Below are positions 1 through 10,499 of a DNA stretch of 64,000 nucleotides, piece after piece. Origin of the DNA: Pachypanchax playfairii. Its lineage: Eukaryota > Chordata > Actinopteri > Cyprinodontiformes > Aplocheilidae. The notes beneath the pieces were generated by a model. It was given only the letters and a program-made list of their open reading frames with translations, did not search any database and had not been told where the DNA came from. Position numbers and translations under genes: made by a program. How positions within the stretch are numbered: position 1 is the stretch's first letter; each line of letters opens with the position of its first letter. The DNA lies in NCBI GenBank assembly GCA_006937955.1, contig SSNP01000120.1, forward strand, positions 200,593 through 264,592. The letters are read 5' to 3'.

Positions 1-102
1 CCAAATATACTATGTGTGTGTGAGGGTGGGGGGGCATGCGTGCACATGCACATAAATAAAACAAATTCTAAAACAGAAATTAAAACAGTGTATGTATATA
101 CA

Positions 103-153
<51 letters not shown>

Positions 154-377
154 TTTGAATCTTAGTGATAGTGTAATTGCCCCACAGTGTCTCTAGAGCA
201 CTATAGGATATGACTGAAGAATGCTTTGCTTCAAAATGTAACCCTGTGGTCGGTCAGCACTTTGAACTCACCAAGCTGAAACATTAGATTTAAAAGGAAG
301 AGAGTTTAAAGTTTTTATTTGTTGTAAAAGCGAAGTACAGTTTTGCATTTTGACATGTTCTTTTACTTTTATTAAAG
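1..377. repeat. Intronic/flanking DNA with TA/CA microsatellite
   Basis: The stretch lies upstream of the exon at 378. It holds a pure TA dinucleotide run at about 104-136 that passes directly into a CA run to about 152. No coding signal is visible. It is probably intron of the gene that ends at 480. Confidence 0.7.
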
Positions 378-480
378 GTCCATCCACCCTTATGCAAACC
401 CAGAAATCCTCAGTTTCCCCGTGGAGGACGGCAATCCAGCCTACATGAGGTGGATCGATGAAGCCATTCCTGATGACTGA
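378..480 (+). CDS. Terminal coding exon of an unidentified vertebrate gene
   Basis: A polypyrimidine-rich stretch and an AG at 376-377 are followed by an open frame of 33 residues ending in TGA at 478-480. The reading frame starts at 379, so base 378 completes a codon begun in the previous exon, which lies outside the window. The peptide is rich in Pro, Asp and Glu, contains HPYANPEI and YMRWIDEA, and ends in Asp-Asp. A canonical AATAAA poly(A) signal lies at 518-523, which gives a very short 3' UTR. Acceptor, open frame, stop and poly(A) signal in this order look like a true last exon and not a chance ORF. I do not recognise the protein family and assign no function. No transmembrane or zinc-binding motif is visible in this short tail. 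Confidence 0.55.
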
Positions 481-540
481 TGGATGATGTGAATTAGGGA
501 ACTCAGCGCTAAAATATAATAAAAACTTTTAATAATGTAA

Positions 541-736
541 CGACAGTAGCTCAGGAGGTAGAACATGTTGTCTGGTAACATGAAAGTCAGTTTAGAATCC
601 CTGTTCCATCATGTCCTTGGGCAAGACACTTTACTCGTCTTGCCTGTTAGTGGTGGCACTTGAGCAATGTCAGCCCCGCCTCTGTCAGTGTGTGTCCCAG
701 GACAGCTGTGGCTACAATATGTAGTTTCTCACCTCC
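541..736 (+). repeat. tRNA-derived SINE (degenerate)
   Basis: The start resembles a tRNA head. An A-box-like TAGCTCAGGAGG is followed about 35 bp later by a B-box-like GTTTAGAATCC. The body then contains CTTGGGCAAGACACTTTAC, a stretch widespread in fish SINE bodies. Compared with a real tRNA the stems do not pair and the B box is mutated, so this is not a tRNA gene. A relative in the opposite direction lies at 43130-43258. Confidence 0.5.
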
Positions 737-844
737 CGTCCACAGCTAGAACCCTCTACAGGAGATCCTTCTCGTCCACAGCTTGAACCCTCTACAGGAG
801 AACCTTCCTGTCCACAGCTACAACCCTCTACAGGAGATCCTTCC
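737..844. repeat. 36-bp minisatellite, three copies
   Basis: Three head-to-tail units (737-772, 773-808, 809-844) share the core CCACAGCT and CCCTCTACAGGAGA, with a few substitutions per unit. They directly abut the SINE body, so they probably grew from its tail. Confidence 0.8.
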
Positions 845-850
845 TGTCCC

Positions 851-2350
851 AAACATCTATAATGACTTGGAAGAAAACTGAGTTACTACAATGTCTAAAT
901 TCCCTTCTGGGTTTAATAAATTATGTTTGAATTGAAATTTTGATTGTATTGAACAGAAAAACATACTGTCAGTTGTCAGTTTTTAAAAATGTTCAATGCC
1001 TTTGATGTCCACATGTAATGCTTTTTACTAATCATTGTTTTCACTGTTTGAGTTACACCATCAATTTAATAAGTTTTTACTTTACACATCTACACCCAAA
1101 TTATTGTGACCTACAGAGTCATGCTTTGAGGATTTAACACGTGAGGGAACTTGCTATTATAACAATTAGGATAATTTACCACTCATGGTTCACAGGGAAA
1201 TTCCATGTAAGAAATCACTCAAAAGTATTTTCTTTAACAAAACCATAATTCCAACTTACTGCACAAAAAGTATTTTTCCAGGGATAACATTTACAACTGA
1301 GGAAGAGGAAAACAATCAGGCAACAGTGTTTTTTTACCAAACAACTTCAGAGTTTAACTTTCAGCATGAGTCAATGTGTTGTCATAGATAGAAGGCTGCA
1401 CCCGAGTTATTACAGACAGTTTAACCTTTGCCTACACAGATGCAGAAAGTGTACACAAATACATGCATGCCCAATATGTAAGTCTTCCTATGATCTCTAC
1501 AAACTGAACTTGTATAGGACTCCTAAACAGCGACACCTTAAGAATTTATTAAATGACGATTAAATGAAAGTTGAGAGCGTCACATGTCACAGAGTACATA
1601 CGTCTTGACCCTGTTAATCACATGGTATCTGTACACATTTGACATCCAAGCTGCACTGCATCACCTGAGGCAGCATGAGAGCTACATGCAGATGCTATTT
1701 CTTTCTAATACCTTCGTCTCTACTAACTGGTGGAAAAAATTTGGACTGCGATTTCCACTGAATGGTACACCAGCTGCACAGTAGCACAGAGGGAAGCACC
1801 GCAGAGAGTCATTAACATGGCATGGAAGATTGTTGACTGCCTTCTCCTCACTTCGGAAAAACTGCACAGATTTTGCATTGTGTCAGAAAGCCCAGAGCAA
1901 TATAAAGAAACATTTCACATCCTTCACAAAAAATCTGAATCTGTTTGTCTTTTGCCAGAGCAATACATACATAACAAAACATGTCAGTTAATGCAATAAG
2001 GGTGAGAGTTTTTCTTTGTCTTGTTTTTATTTTTATACAACTTATTTGACCGAATATACAAATAGATTGTTGGGTTGAAATTTCACTTTTGTTGCACAGG
2101 TTACAATGGAAATAAATATGTTCAGTTGAAATCAGTTTGGTTTACAAAATAAGAATGTGTTTCACATTTGTATTATAATAAATAAAAGTCCAGAATAAGA
2201 TTCAGTATGTTTTCATCTTCAGGCTTCCATAAAAGGAACTGAATACGTAGTTTAAATTTGGTGTCGAGTCTGCCGAAGTAAATAATTCCTTTCAGATCTT
2301 GAGCCTAATTATTAGCAGTGATACATGTGCAATAACCTGTGGTTATAACT
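851..2350. other. Unassigned stretch with several short ORFs
   Basis: Several overlapping short + strand frames occur between 1185 and 1999. One of them (1366-1563) contains a cysteine-rich CRKCTQIHACPICKSS segment that could be a decayed zinc-binding region. The frames change phase several times, as in a decayed gene or transposon. I do not recognise the family. Confidence 0.3.
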
Positions 2351-2370
2351 GTGAATAAAAAAAAAGAAAG

Positions 2371-2371
<1 letters not shown>

Positions 2372-2412
<41 letters not shown>
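2372..2412. repeat. (GT)n microsatellite
   Basis: About 20 uninterrupted GT units in AT-rich surroundings. Confidence 0.95.
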
Positions 2413-2414
<2 letters not shown>

Positions 2415-2865
2415 AAGTGTATATGTACATATATATATGGGTCAGATTGTAATGCAGTGAAATTAGAAATATAATTGGGATGGCAAGACAGATGCTTAAG
2501 TCATGTAGTTTCAAACATGTCCACCAGATGGTGTTACAATATACATGATGGTGGACTGACTTGGTTTTACATGATAATTATTCAGCACACAGATTCCACA
2601 TCTCATTGCAAAATATATCATTGATATTAGGAGTTTGGACTCAGACTACAGCTTTGGTTTTTTCTGTGCAATTAGCCATGAAAATAGTAACAGAGAGACT
2701 GTTTTTGGAGGCAGAGCAGTATCAGGAGAGGTGTTGGATTTACTGTGACATAGTACAGTGTGGTTTTGACACTATACATAATTATATATCTATACTGCTT
2801 TACAGAAAATATATTGGTTATGAAAACTACAAACCCCACTCCCATTATAAAATGATGGATATACA

Positions 2866-3355
2866 CCGTAAAAAAATTAAAAAAAGGTTGTTTTTATGGT
2901 TAAAAAAACTGGCCGCTGTGGTTCTCAGAATTTTACCATAAAACTGACAGTGAAACATTTTTTTTACTTTTACACAACAAAAATATGTTACTTTTATTTT
3001 TGCTGCATAAAACTGTGTTTAGGTCTTGGTTATACCGTAAAAATTAAAGTTTGGGCTTTTGAAAAAAGCAGTACTTTGCTGTAAAATGAACACGAAAATG
3101 CCATATCAAATAAGGTTGGTGGCACAAAGCATTGCATTGTTTTGCTGCACAAGAGACTGTCCAAATTCTAAAAAAAAAAAAAAACAGGGGTATTCTGTTA
3201 AACTTACCAGAAGTTACTGTAAAAATAAATGTCTTGCTTTCAAGTTTCATCTTTTAATAGGTGAAATAAAAAAGATAGAATTTCCCTCTAAATATTAAGG
3301 TATAACATTTTGTACCAGTAGGATAAAGGTGGTTAATGCCACTAATTTTTACAGT
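2866..3355. mobile_element. Acrobat-like MITE rich in CCGTAAAAA motifs
   Basis: The left edge reads ACCGTAAAAAAATT and the right edge, reverse-complemented, AACTGTAAAAATT. Inside are several more copies of the ACCGTAAAAA / TTTTACAG motif and poly(A/T) runs. This composition matches non-autonomous DNA elements common in fish (Acrobat type). The boundaries are approximate and no target duplication was found. Confidence 0.4.
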
Positions 3356-3513
3356 TAAAAGTTATAGTCCATACTGTACTATAAAATGTTTTTTTAATCT
3401 TTACAAAGATGTTGTTTACCTAACGATTTTTATATCAAATCAATGAAGGGTTTACAGCACTATGAGAGATTATGGCTCTTTAGCATTCAATTATGAGTAT
3501 GTATCAACTACAA

Positions 3514-3740
3514 TATGGAGCTAGAATTGGGTCTTTAAGTTTATACTAGGAACTTACGTTTTGTACACATAATTTATGTTTTGTACATGTAATGTTTGTT
3601 TTGTACTTGTAATTTATTTCTGTATGTGTAACTCATTTCTGTAACTTGCACACATTTAAAAAATAAAAAGTCAACCAAAAGTTACATGTATAAAACGTAA
3701 GTTTCTAGCACAAATTTTAAGACCGAATTCTAGCTCCATA
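3514..3740. mobile_element. MITE with about 45-bp terminal inverted repeats
   Basis: The left end TATGGAGCTAGAATTGGGTC is mirrored at the right end as GACCGAATTCTAGCTCCATA. Homology continues inward for about 45 bp, including ACTTACGTTTT. The interior contains at least three tandem units of about 21 bp built on GTTTTGTAC and TGTAA. There is no coding capacity. CTACA occurs on both flanks as a possible target duplication. Confidence 0.75.
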
Positions 3741-4583
3741 CTACAGTTTAATTCTATGTATATAAAAATTTCTGAAGACAGATTAAATAATCATCCAAAT
3801 TGCTGATTTTAAGTGATACAGAACTTTTTTTCAACTGCTTCATTCTGTTCTTTAATGTTATTCAAATATGAACTGTTACTGACATTTCATAAATGTACCA
3901 CAAAAATGGCCAGCTTTGAATTTTCAATAAAATATTTTATTTAACATCTGTAAGGTTGTAAACATCCAGTGCTTACATTTCTGTGCATTTATTGCAACAT
4001 AGAAATTATTTAACATATTTCTTCACATTAGCACAAAACGAGTGCAAGACATTTACCAAAACAACTTTTGGTGGTACCAAAAATTTTTGGTAACATCCGA
4101 TAACAAAGGAAGCCCCGCCTTCGCGCTCTTTTTTGGTCAGGCTTTACGAGCTTTAACGCCTATGCGCTCTGACTGGCAGGCGTTTTATGAGCTTCAACTT
4201 TCACATCAAATTTGGAGCGTTATCAGCGTTGCTTGACGTTGACAAAGTGGCCGGTGTGAACGCACCATTACCGTTGCTGTTTTCCACTCCTAAACGATTT
4301 TCTGATCAAAAGTTTGGCAGTCCTCCATGATAATACAAAGATAGTATGAGAATCAAGATGATTCCTGCTCATTTTGTCCTTTTGGTCTCGTCTCAACTCT
4401 CCAAAACAACATACATGCGTAACAAACACCCCCATTTTGCTGCTAATGGTTTAGTCTTACAAACAACAAGGGGTGTGTTTTAGAATGTTCAAACTAAGAT
4501 ACTTCAATTCTACTGGTTCTCACGATTCAAAGGCAGGATTATTTTTGAAAATCGACCAATGGAATCCTGAGAAAAGTCTCTCT

Positions 4584-4870
4584 GGCGGGATTTTTACCCC
4601 GTTTGGGCTGCTATTTCCTGGGCATGGAGGCTGGATATTCTCCCCTCCTGCTCTGGAGCTCAAGGGACCCATGAAAGCCGGTTATACAGCCCCAAAGCTA
4701 ACCCTAAGCCCGAATATTGTTTTCAAAATCCCCGCCAGGGCAGTCCCTGGAGATCCGTAGCAGGAGGGGAGAACATCCAGCCTCCATACCCAGGAAAGCA
4801 GCTCAAACAGGCGGAAAATCCCCGCCAGGGCGGTCCCTGGAGCTCCAGAGCAGGAGGGGAGAACCGCTAC
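4584..4870. repeat. GC-rich inverted and tandem repeat
   Basis: A segment at 4584-4671 reappears in inverted orientation at 4743-4831, with shared blocks such as CTCCCCTCCTGC / GCAGGAGGGGAG and CATGGAGGCTGGAT / ATCCAGCCTCCAT. The second arm is partly repeated again in direct orientation (4732-4774 and 4829-4870, period about 97 bp). The block is GC-rich in an AT-rich region and could fold into a long imperfect hairpin. It is likely part of a DNA element; the family is not recognised. Confidence 0.6.
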
Positions 4871-4934
4871 CATCCAGCTGTCAGTCCGGCTGAGAATGGC
4901 CAATAGGAGGATGGCCCGCCCATGACACAACTTT

Positions 4935-5290
4935 CACATCGAGAGCAAAATCCTGAGGCAAGAGCAAAAACTTAGGTTTTGAGAGAGAGAAGAAAAAAGT
5001 TTTGAGAGAGAATGATTTTTCTCAGAGAGAAAATTTTTTTACTTTGATAGCAAAAAAACAATATCAGAGTGCAAAGACAGGGTTTTTGAGAGTTCTCCCC
5101 CCCTTTGGAGATGTTTAAAAAAAAAATAATAATAATTTTATATATTATATGGCAAAATTATTGATCTAAAATCTTTTTTTAGTCTCAAATATTATTATTT
5201 TTACTATCACTGTGAATAATTTTTCTCTCAAATATAGTTATTTTGCTTTCACTTTTCTTTTCCTTTCTCACATCACTTTTTTTTTTTTGC
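4935..5290. repeat. GAGAG / CTCTC low-complexity inverted repeat region
   Basis: On the left are repeated GAGAGCAAAA and TTTTGAGAGAG motifs, and on the right TTTCTCTCAAATA and GCTTTCAC motifs in the opposite sense, separated by an AT-rich centre. It is probably a decayed MITE. No gene is seen. Confidence 0.35.
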
Positions 5291-5292
5291 AT

Positions 5293-5664
5293 TTAATAAA
5301 AACACAAAAAACCTCCATATAAACAGTACTTATGGGGACCACTCTGTGTTAGTTCAATGAAATCCATGTGCATGATTTGAAATGGATATTGTGACTCTGG
5401 AAACTGGCCTCTTTTAGGTCTCATGTTTCCTTGTGGGTTGTGTGTTACACAGATGGTACAAGCTTCACAGAAGTTTTTTAAGTAGGAACTTATTCCATAA
5501 GTTGTAAAGTGTCGCTGTATTAGCGCCACCATCCCCCCTGTTGACACATGGAAGGGCCCATGCGTCACAGTAGCAGCCGCTTTAAAGAGGGATTTCTGTA
5601 GTACTGGTTTTAAGGCAACTTTATACAGTCCATCTGAGTCAAGGAACACCCTTTTGCTTCCCAC
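5293..5664 (-). pseudogene. Retroviral/LTR-element integrase fragment
   Basis: The open frame of about 120 residues carries the N-terminal zinc-binding domain of a retroviral-type integrase: His-x3-His near residue 35-39, then Cys-x2-Cys about 30 residues later. It is followed by the start of the catalytic core with the first acidic residue in the context MHMDFIELT. The frame ends in a poly(T)/poly(A) tract where the rest of the core, including the second and third catalytic acids, is missing. Integrases insert reverse-transcribed DNA into chromosomes, but this copy lacks the active-site triad and cannot work. No gag, protease or envelope sequence is recognisable nearby in the same orientation. 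It is an old endogenous fragment, either an endogenous retrovirus or a Gypsy-type element. Confidence 0.7.
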
Positions 5665-6395
5665 ATTTGTTTTTCAGATCTTGGCTTCATGATATTATTA
5701 TTTGGTTGAAATTACCTTTAATCTGTTGTTCTTATCCCTTAAAGAGCAAAGAACAAGATTCTTTGTTTATTTACCTGAAATTATTGAAATTTGGAGATCG
5801 AGCGGATTTTAAAATATTTGGCTTTAAAATACTTCCACTCATTTTCAAATTAAGGTTTTCCTTTTAAAGTAATTTCAGTTTGAAAAGGAACAAATATGTT
5901 TGTTAAACCAGCTGTGATAACAAACTTCACTGTCACTGAAAGAGAGTTCCAGTTGATTTGTGTATTCTCAAGGTTTCACCTTTTTTTCATTCTAGTTGGA
6001 AAGAAATAATGATAATGAGTGCTGTATCAATGAAGTCAAAGAGGAAACATTAAAGTTATAGACAGAACCAACTTCAATGGATTAATCACAACCAGTTTAT
6101 TTAGTTAAGGATATATTAATACTAGTTGACATTTAACAAAACCACAAAGTAAACCCCTTTTAGGTTGCTTGTAGCCCAAATAATTGGTTGATCGATGAAC
6201 TTCACACAGACTAGTTCGCCTGATTCTGAGGAGGAAAATAATATATATATATGTATATATATATATATAAAAATGTATAGATATACAGTATATATAAACG
6301 CATGTATATATAATAATAATAATAATAGCAAGCTTGTATTAAAATAACATCCATAACGGGGAGTTGATGCGAAGAACTACATGGAAAGTTTAGCC
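5665..6395. other. Non-coding AT-rich stretch with simple repeats
   Basis: No gene is seen. TA-type simple repeats occur at about 6240-6310, and a short AAT run at 6310-6327. Confidence 0.7.
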
Positions 6396-6441
<46 letters not shown>

Positions 6442-8650
6442 ATTTTATTTGATAGCGCCTTTCAGGACACTCAAGGACACTTTACAGAAAAAAACAAAAG
6501 AACACGGAAGTACAATAAAATAGATAATAATAAAAAAGATACACTAAAAAGGCTAAAATATATAAGAACAACAGGTGAAGAGCAGTGGGAACATGAGCAG
6601 AAAAGTTATAAATTATATGCAGTTTTGAACAGATGGGTTTTGAGTCTGGATTTGAAAAGGGTGAAGCTGTCTGTGTTTTCTGATGTCTGGGGGGAGGGAG
6701 TTCCAGAGACGGGGAGCAGAGCGACTGAAAGCTCTGCTCCCCATGGTGCTGAGACGGGCAGAAGGAACGGTGAGATGGAGGGAGGAGGATGACCTGAGAG
6801 AGCGGGAGGGAGTGGCGATGTGGATGAGGTCAGACAGATAGGGGGGAGACAGGTTGTGGATGGCCTTATAGGTGTGCAGAAGGATTTTCAAGGTGAATCT
6901 GAAATTGACTGGAAGCCAGTGGAGCTGCTGGAGAACAGGGGTGACGTGGTGGAACGAGGGGGTTCTGGTGATAATGCGGGCTGCTGAGTTCTGGACCAGT
7001 TGAAGTTTATGGAGGAGTTTGTGGGGGACACCGAAGAGAAGTGAGTTACAGTAGTCAAGACGTGAAGTGACGAGACTGTGGACCAGAATAGCGGCAGGGT
7101 GGGGAGTGAGGAAGGGGCGGAGACGATTTATGGAGCGTAGATGGAAGTAAGCAGACCGGGTTATGTTATTGATGTGAGCTTGAAAAGAAAGTGAGCTGTC
7201 GAGGATGACACCCAGACTCTTTACCTGAGGGGAGGGGGAAACTGTGGCATTGTCAATGGTTACAGAGAAGCTGTTAGTTTTGGAGATTGAAGCTTTAGTG
7301 CCGACAAGAAGAAGTTCAGTTTTATTGCCATTGAGTTTAAGAAAGTTAGAGGTGAACCATGATTTAATTTCTGCAAGGCAGTGGGTGAGGGAGGGAGGGG
7401 GGAGTGTGGAGTCGGGCTTACTGGAGATGTAGAGCTGGGTGTCATCCGCGAAGCAGTGAAACTGGATGTTAAATTTGCGGAAGATATTGCCAAGAGGGAG
7501 GAGGTAAATTATGAAGAGGAGGGGCCCCAGGACGGAGCCCTGGGGCACACCTGAAGTGACTGGGAAGGGTTGTGAGGTGAAGGATTTAAGCTGAATGAAC
7601 TGAGTGCGGCCGGTGAGGTAGGAGTGAAACCAGTAGAGGGGGGTGCGAGAGATGCCTAATGAGGAGAGTCTGCTGAGGAGGATGGGGTGAGAGATGGTAT
7701 CGAAGGCCGCACTCAGATCGAGGAGGATGAGGATGGAGATTAAACCAGAATCAGCAGCCATGAGGAGGTCATTTGTGATTTTAATGAGGCTGTTTCGGTG
7801 CTGTGGTGGGGACGGAAGCCGGACTGGAACTGTTCAAACAGGTTGTTTTGGGTGAGGTGAGAGTGGAGTTGAGACGCAACAGTTTTTTCAAGAATTTTGG
7901 AAATAAACGGAAGATGAGAAATGGGGTGGAGGTTATTGAAGTCATTTGGGTCTGAACCAGGTTTTTTCAATATGGGACTGACTGCTGCGGATTTGAAAAG
8001 GGTGGGAACAATTCCAGTCGACAGTGAGGAGTGAATGATGGCAGATATGAGGGGGAGCAGAGAGGGAAGGCAGGATTTAACCAGAACTGTAGGGAGGGGG
8101 TCAAGTTGACAGGTGGAAGGTTTGGACTTGGTGATGAAACCAGAAATTTCAGAGGGATGAGGGAGTTCAAAGGTGGAGAAAAGATGACCGGGTTGGAGAA
8201 GGTCAGAGGGAGGAGGGGGGGGGAGTGGAGGGGCCGAGATGCTGATGGATGATATGGACCTTATCATTAAAAAACTGGAGAAGGGAGTTGCAGGTATCCG
8301 TGGAGTAGAGGTGGGAAGGAAGGGAATCAGGGGGCTGCATGATGGTGTTGAGGATGGAAAATAAGGTCTTAGTGCTGCCGGAATTCGTGCTGATGAGTCC
8401 AGAGTAGTATATTGATTTAGCATGGGAGATGGAGTCCTTATAGAGAGATAACTGAGTGGTGTACATATCTTTATGAATAGTGAGACCAGATTTCCTAGAG
8501 AGTCTTTCAAGCTGTCGGGTTTTGGACTTAATGGAGCGGAGGGCAGGGGTGAACCAGGGAGCAGACCGGGTAAAAAAAACAGTACGGGTTTTAACAGGAG
8601 CGAGTGAATTGAAAATGGCAGAGAGTTCGTTATTGTACTGGGTGACATAT
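6396..8650 (-). mobile_element. L2-clade LINE, 5'-truncated
   Basis: Read on the minus strand, the element starts inside the linker upstream of the reverse transcriptase at about 8650. It runs through the RT gene and ends in a short 3' UTR (motif AAAGGCGCTATC) and a tail of ATT repeats, seen on the + strand as (AAT)n at 6399-6440. Fish L2 elements typically end in this way. The endonuclease half is missing, as expected for 5' truncation during target-primed reverse transcription. Its upstream end abuts an LTR-like piece at about 8700. Confidence 0.85.
6613..8648 (-). pseudogene. L2 LINE reverse transcriptase, frameshifted
   Basis: Two overlapping minus frames make up one RT. The upstream frame (8648-7740) encodes the connector and the first RT motifs, ending in FRPHHSTETASLK. 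The downstream frame (7761-6613) carries LLDLSAAFDTISH, the SGVPQGSVLGPLLF turn and the catalytic FADDTQLY box. It continues into the thumb and C-terminal region with ITRTPSFHHVTPVL and LHWLP. The shift between frames lies near 7740-7761, so no full-length enzyme can be made. The enzyme would copy element RNA at nicked chromosomal sites. The key Asp-Asp pair is still present, which suggests moderate age. Family assignment to L2 (Maui-like) rests on these motifs and on the 3' UTR. Confidence 0.85.
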
Positions 8651-8699
8651 ATTTGTGTTATTAGTAGCAAAATAACTAAAAATAAAACTAAAAAGAGAT

Positions 8700-9305
8700 G
8701 ACGCCTACGTGGCAACACGTAGATCTTTTGTGAACAGTTGTTTTTATCACTTGTTTGTTACACCGCACTCGCATCTCTCTCTTGCCACGGGTTCCTGAAG
8801 TCGTGTGTCCCACGACCATCTCCCCTGCCTGGCTTCCCTGTCTGTCTCTGGTCCCCTCTGGAATCCACACCTGCCCCGGAACAGCCGTCTGCTGTCACCC
8901 CCGTGTCAACATCTCCTGTGGATTTATCAATGCACACTGGATCTCGCCTCACACCTTCTGCCTCCGGATCACCACCACCACTGCTGGTTCCCTGGATCCC
9001 TCCTCAAACATCACCAGCACCATTTCCTCCGTGAGTTCAAAGAGCACATTCCCAGCACACCGCAGCTTATCACCTGTACACTGGAAGGATCTGTCACTAA
9101 CCTGTCTCTCCTCCACTGCCAGGACTCTGCCTGTGCCCAGCCTCCGTTCCAGTTCTCCCTCCAGCAGCCTTGTACATTCCTTATTGTTGTATATTCACCT
9201 GAGCACTGTACATATTAAAATCACTGCACCTGATTCCCTGGTTCTGTGTGTGTTTGGAGTTTGGGTCAATCTTGGAGTTCAAAACAAACCGTTAAAAACA
9301 TGACA
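8700..9305 (+). mobile_element. 3' part of a Gypsy-type LTR (5'-truncated)
   Basis: The segment shares a layout and several blocks with the solo LTR at 12046-12898: CCCTGTCTGTCTCTGG, GAGCACTGTA with CATATTAAA, and TGTGTTTGGAGTTTGGGTCA. Like that LTR it ends in ATGACA. The first part of the LTR is absent because the L2 copy lies directly upstream. Open frames here are GC-rich shadows without family match. Confidence 0.55.
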
Positions 9306-9673
9306 CCTCCTGCATGACCTGTGTGCAAGCAGTCACGCAGGCCGTGTTATCTGACCCGCTACTGTCATCTGACTTACACATTCTCCCTCAGAACACTTTG
9401 TTTTTCTTAATCCATGGTAACTGCGAGGTGCCAGCCACGACTGGCTCAACTGATTTTGGAGTGATGGTTCATGTTATCTGTTATTGCTGTTTCTAAGTGA
9501 ATAAAGACACTGAGCTGAAGAGGGACCAGCAGAGTTATCAGGGCTGTCTCGCAGAGATGATGCAAGCACTGGTACTCTCCTCGGCTGAGTTTTGAACCAA
9601 ATTTCTTGAGTGATCGTATTTCTTATATTTACAATAATGGAAGGTTTTGATAGAATAAGGAAAAAACCTAACA
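9306..9673 (+). mobile_element. Possible retroviral LTR, R-U5 part
   Basis: An AATAAA signal at about 9499 is followed by about 170 bp of U5-like sequence ending in ACA (9671-9673), just before a primer-binding-site-like sequence at 9680. The 5' boundary cannot be placed. The assignment depends on the downstream leader signals. Confidence 0.4.
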
Positions 9674-9679
9674 TTTTCT

Positions 9680-9900
9680 TGGTGCCGTGAACCCGTTTCG
9701 CAACATACTCCATCGCTGACGGAAGAGGACGACAGCTGAAGACCGCATGCGGCCAGGAGAGTCATAGGACCCTGGTGGAAAGTCCCGGGGGCTGAATTGC
9801 TCGCTGGGCCAGCTGGATAGGTCGGCCTCGACCGCCAACGTGGAATTGACGCGATCCGAGCGAGAAGAATACATCACTCAACAAGGGGTAAGAAGTGCTG
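9680..9900 (+). promoter_or_regulatory. Retroelement leader: tRNA primer site and splice donor
   Basis: TGGTGCCGTGAACCCG at 9680-9695 resembles the complement of a tRNA-His 3' end, the primer used by several retroviruses. About 190 bp further on, AAGGGGTAAGAAG matches a strong splice donor, the usual position for the retroviral leader donor. No gag frame follows; the sequence runs into a piggyBac remnant instead. Confidence 0.4.
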
Positions 9901-10026
9901 GTTTCCTTGATTAAGCTGTTGTGGTGTATGAGTTGTGTTTTAAAGTGAAGCAAGTTGTGTTTGGGAATACAGGACCTTTATTGACAGTATCATACCTAAT
10001 GACGTTAAGTTCGGGCATTCGTTTTC

Positions 10027-10480
10027 ATGATCCGGGTCACAATGTGTGGTGTGGATTTGTCTGATGCTCTTGTTGGCTATTACAATGTCCACCAAAAATC
10101 AATGATATGGTATAAAACTTTTTTTTTTCATTTCATGGACATTGCAATAGTCAACAGCTTCATTCTTTACAAAGAGGGGTTGAAGCATCAGGCAAATCCC
10201 ACGCAGAAAAAGCAACTCAGCCAGAAACAGTTCTGGGAGCAGCTCGCTGCACAGATGCTGGAGTTTGCTGGCAGCTCAGTAGCACTGCCACAATCACCAC
10301 CTCTCACCTGCATGCCAGAGGGGGAGGCCAGGAAGCACTGCAAGAGGTGTCTGGATTTGGGCATCCCAAGAGTCAAGACCTCTGCCTTTTGCGTGAAGTG
10401 TAATGTCCCTCTGTGCTTTGTAAAAAAAAAAGAACTGCTTCCGGCTGTGGCACTCTGGCCAATAGTTTTTTGTTTATAGC
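10027..10480 (+). pseudogene. piggyBac transposase, C-terminal fragment
   Basis: The frame begins inside the catalytic domain at the conserved GVDLSDALVGYYNV segment. It continues with WYKTFFFHFMDIAIVNSFILY, the usual end of the DDE_Tnp_1_7 fold. It then enters the C-terminal cysteine-rich zinc domain (CKRC at about residue 116 and later FCVKC), which is truncated before its last Cys and His residues. The N-terminal acidic region and the first two catalytic Asp motifs are absent. In intact elements the zinc domain helps bind the element ends at TTAA sites. AATAAA at about 10600 may be its old poly(A) signal. It differs from the fragment at 13946 in its protein sequence, so this is a separate insertion. 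Confidence 0.85.
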
Positions 10481-10499
10481 AAATGTGTAAATACGTATC

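Noticed and set aside
545..610. tRNA gene
   Set aside because: Only A- and B-box-like motifs are present; stems do not pair and a SINE body follows. The same applies to 43190-43258.
737..844. CRISPR-like array of 36-bp units
   Set aside because: Units are directly adjacent without spacers and the genome is eukaryotic; it is a minisatellite.
2305..2514. 69-codon minus ORF with a long Thr-His repeat
   Set aside because: It is the translation of the GT microsatellite.
8203..8718. 171-codon minus ORF as a separate gene
   Set aside because: It is the linker part of the L2 protein (NELSAIFNSLAPVKTRTV, SAPWFTPALRS) in another frame, so it belongs to the LINE entry.
8738..9303. Overlapping open frames of 98-182 codons, and similar ones at 11950-12660
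   Set aside because: They occur in several frames of GC-rich LTR sequence at once, have Pro/Ser-rich composition and no conserved domain.
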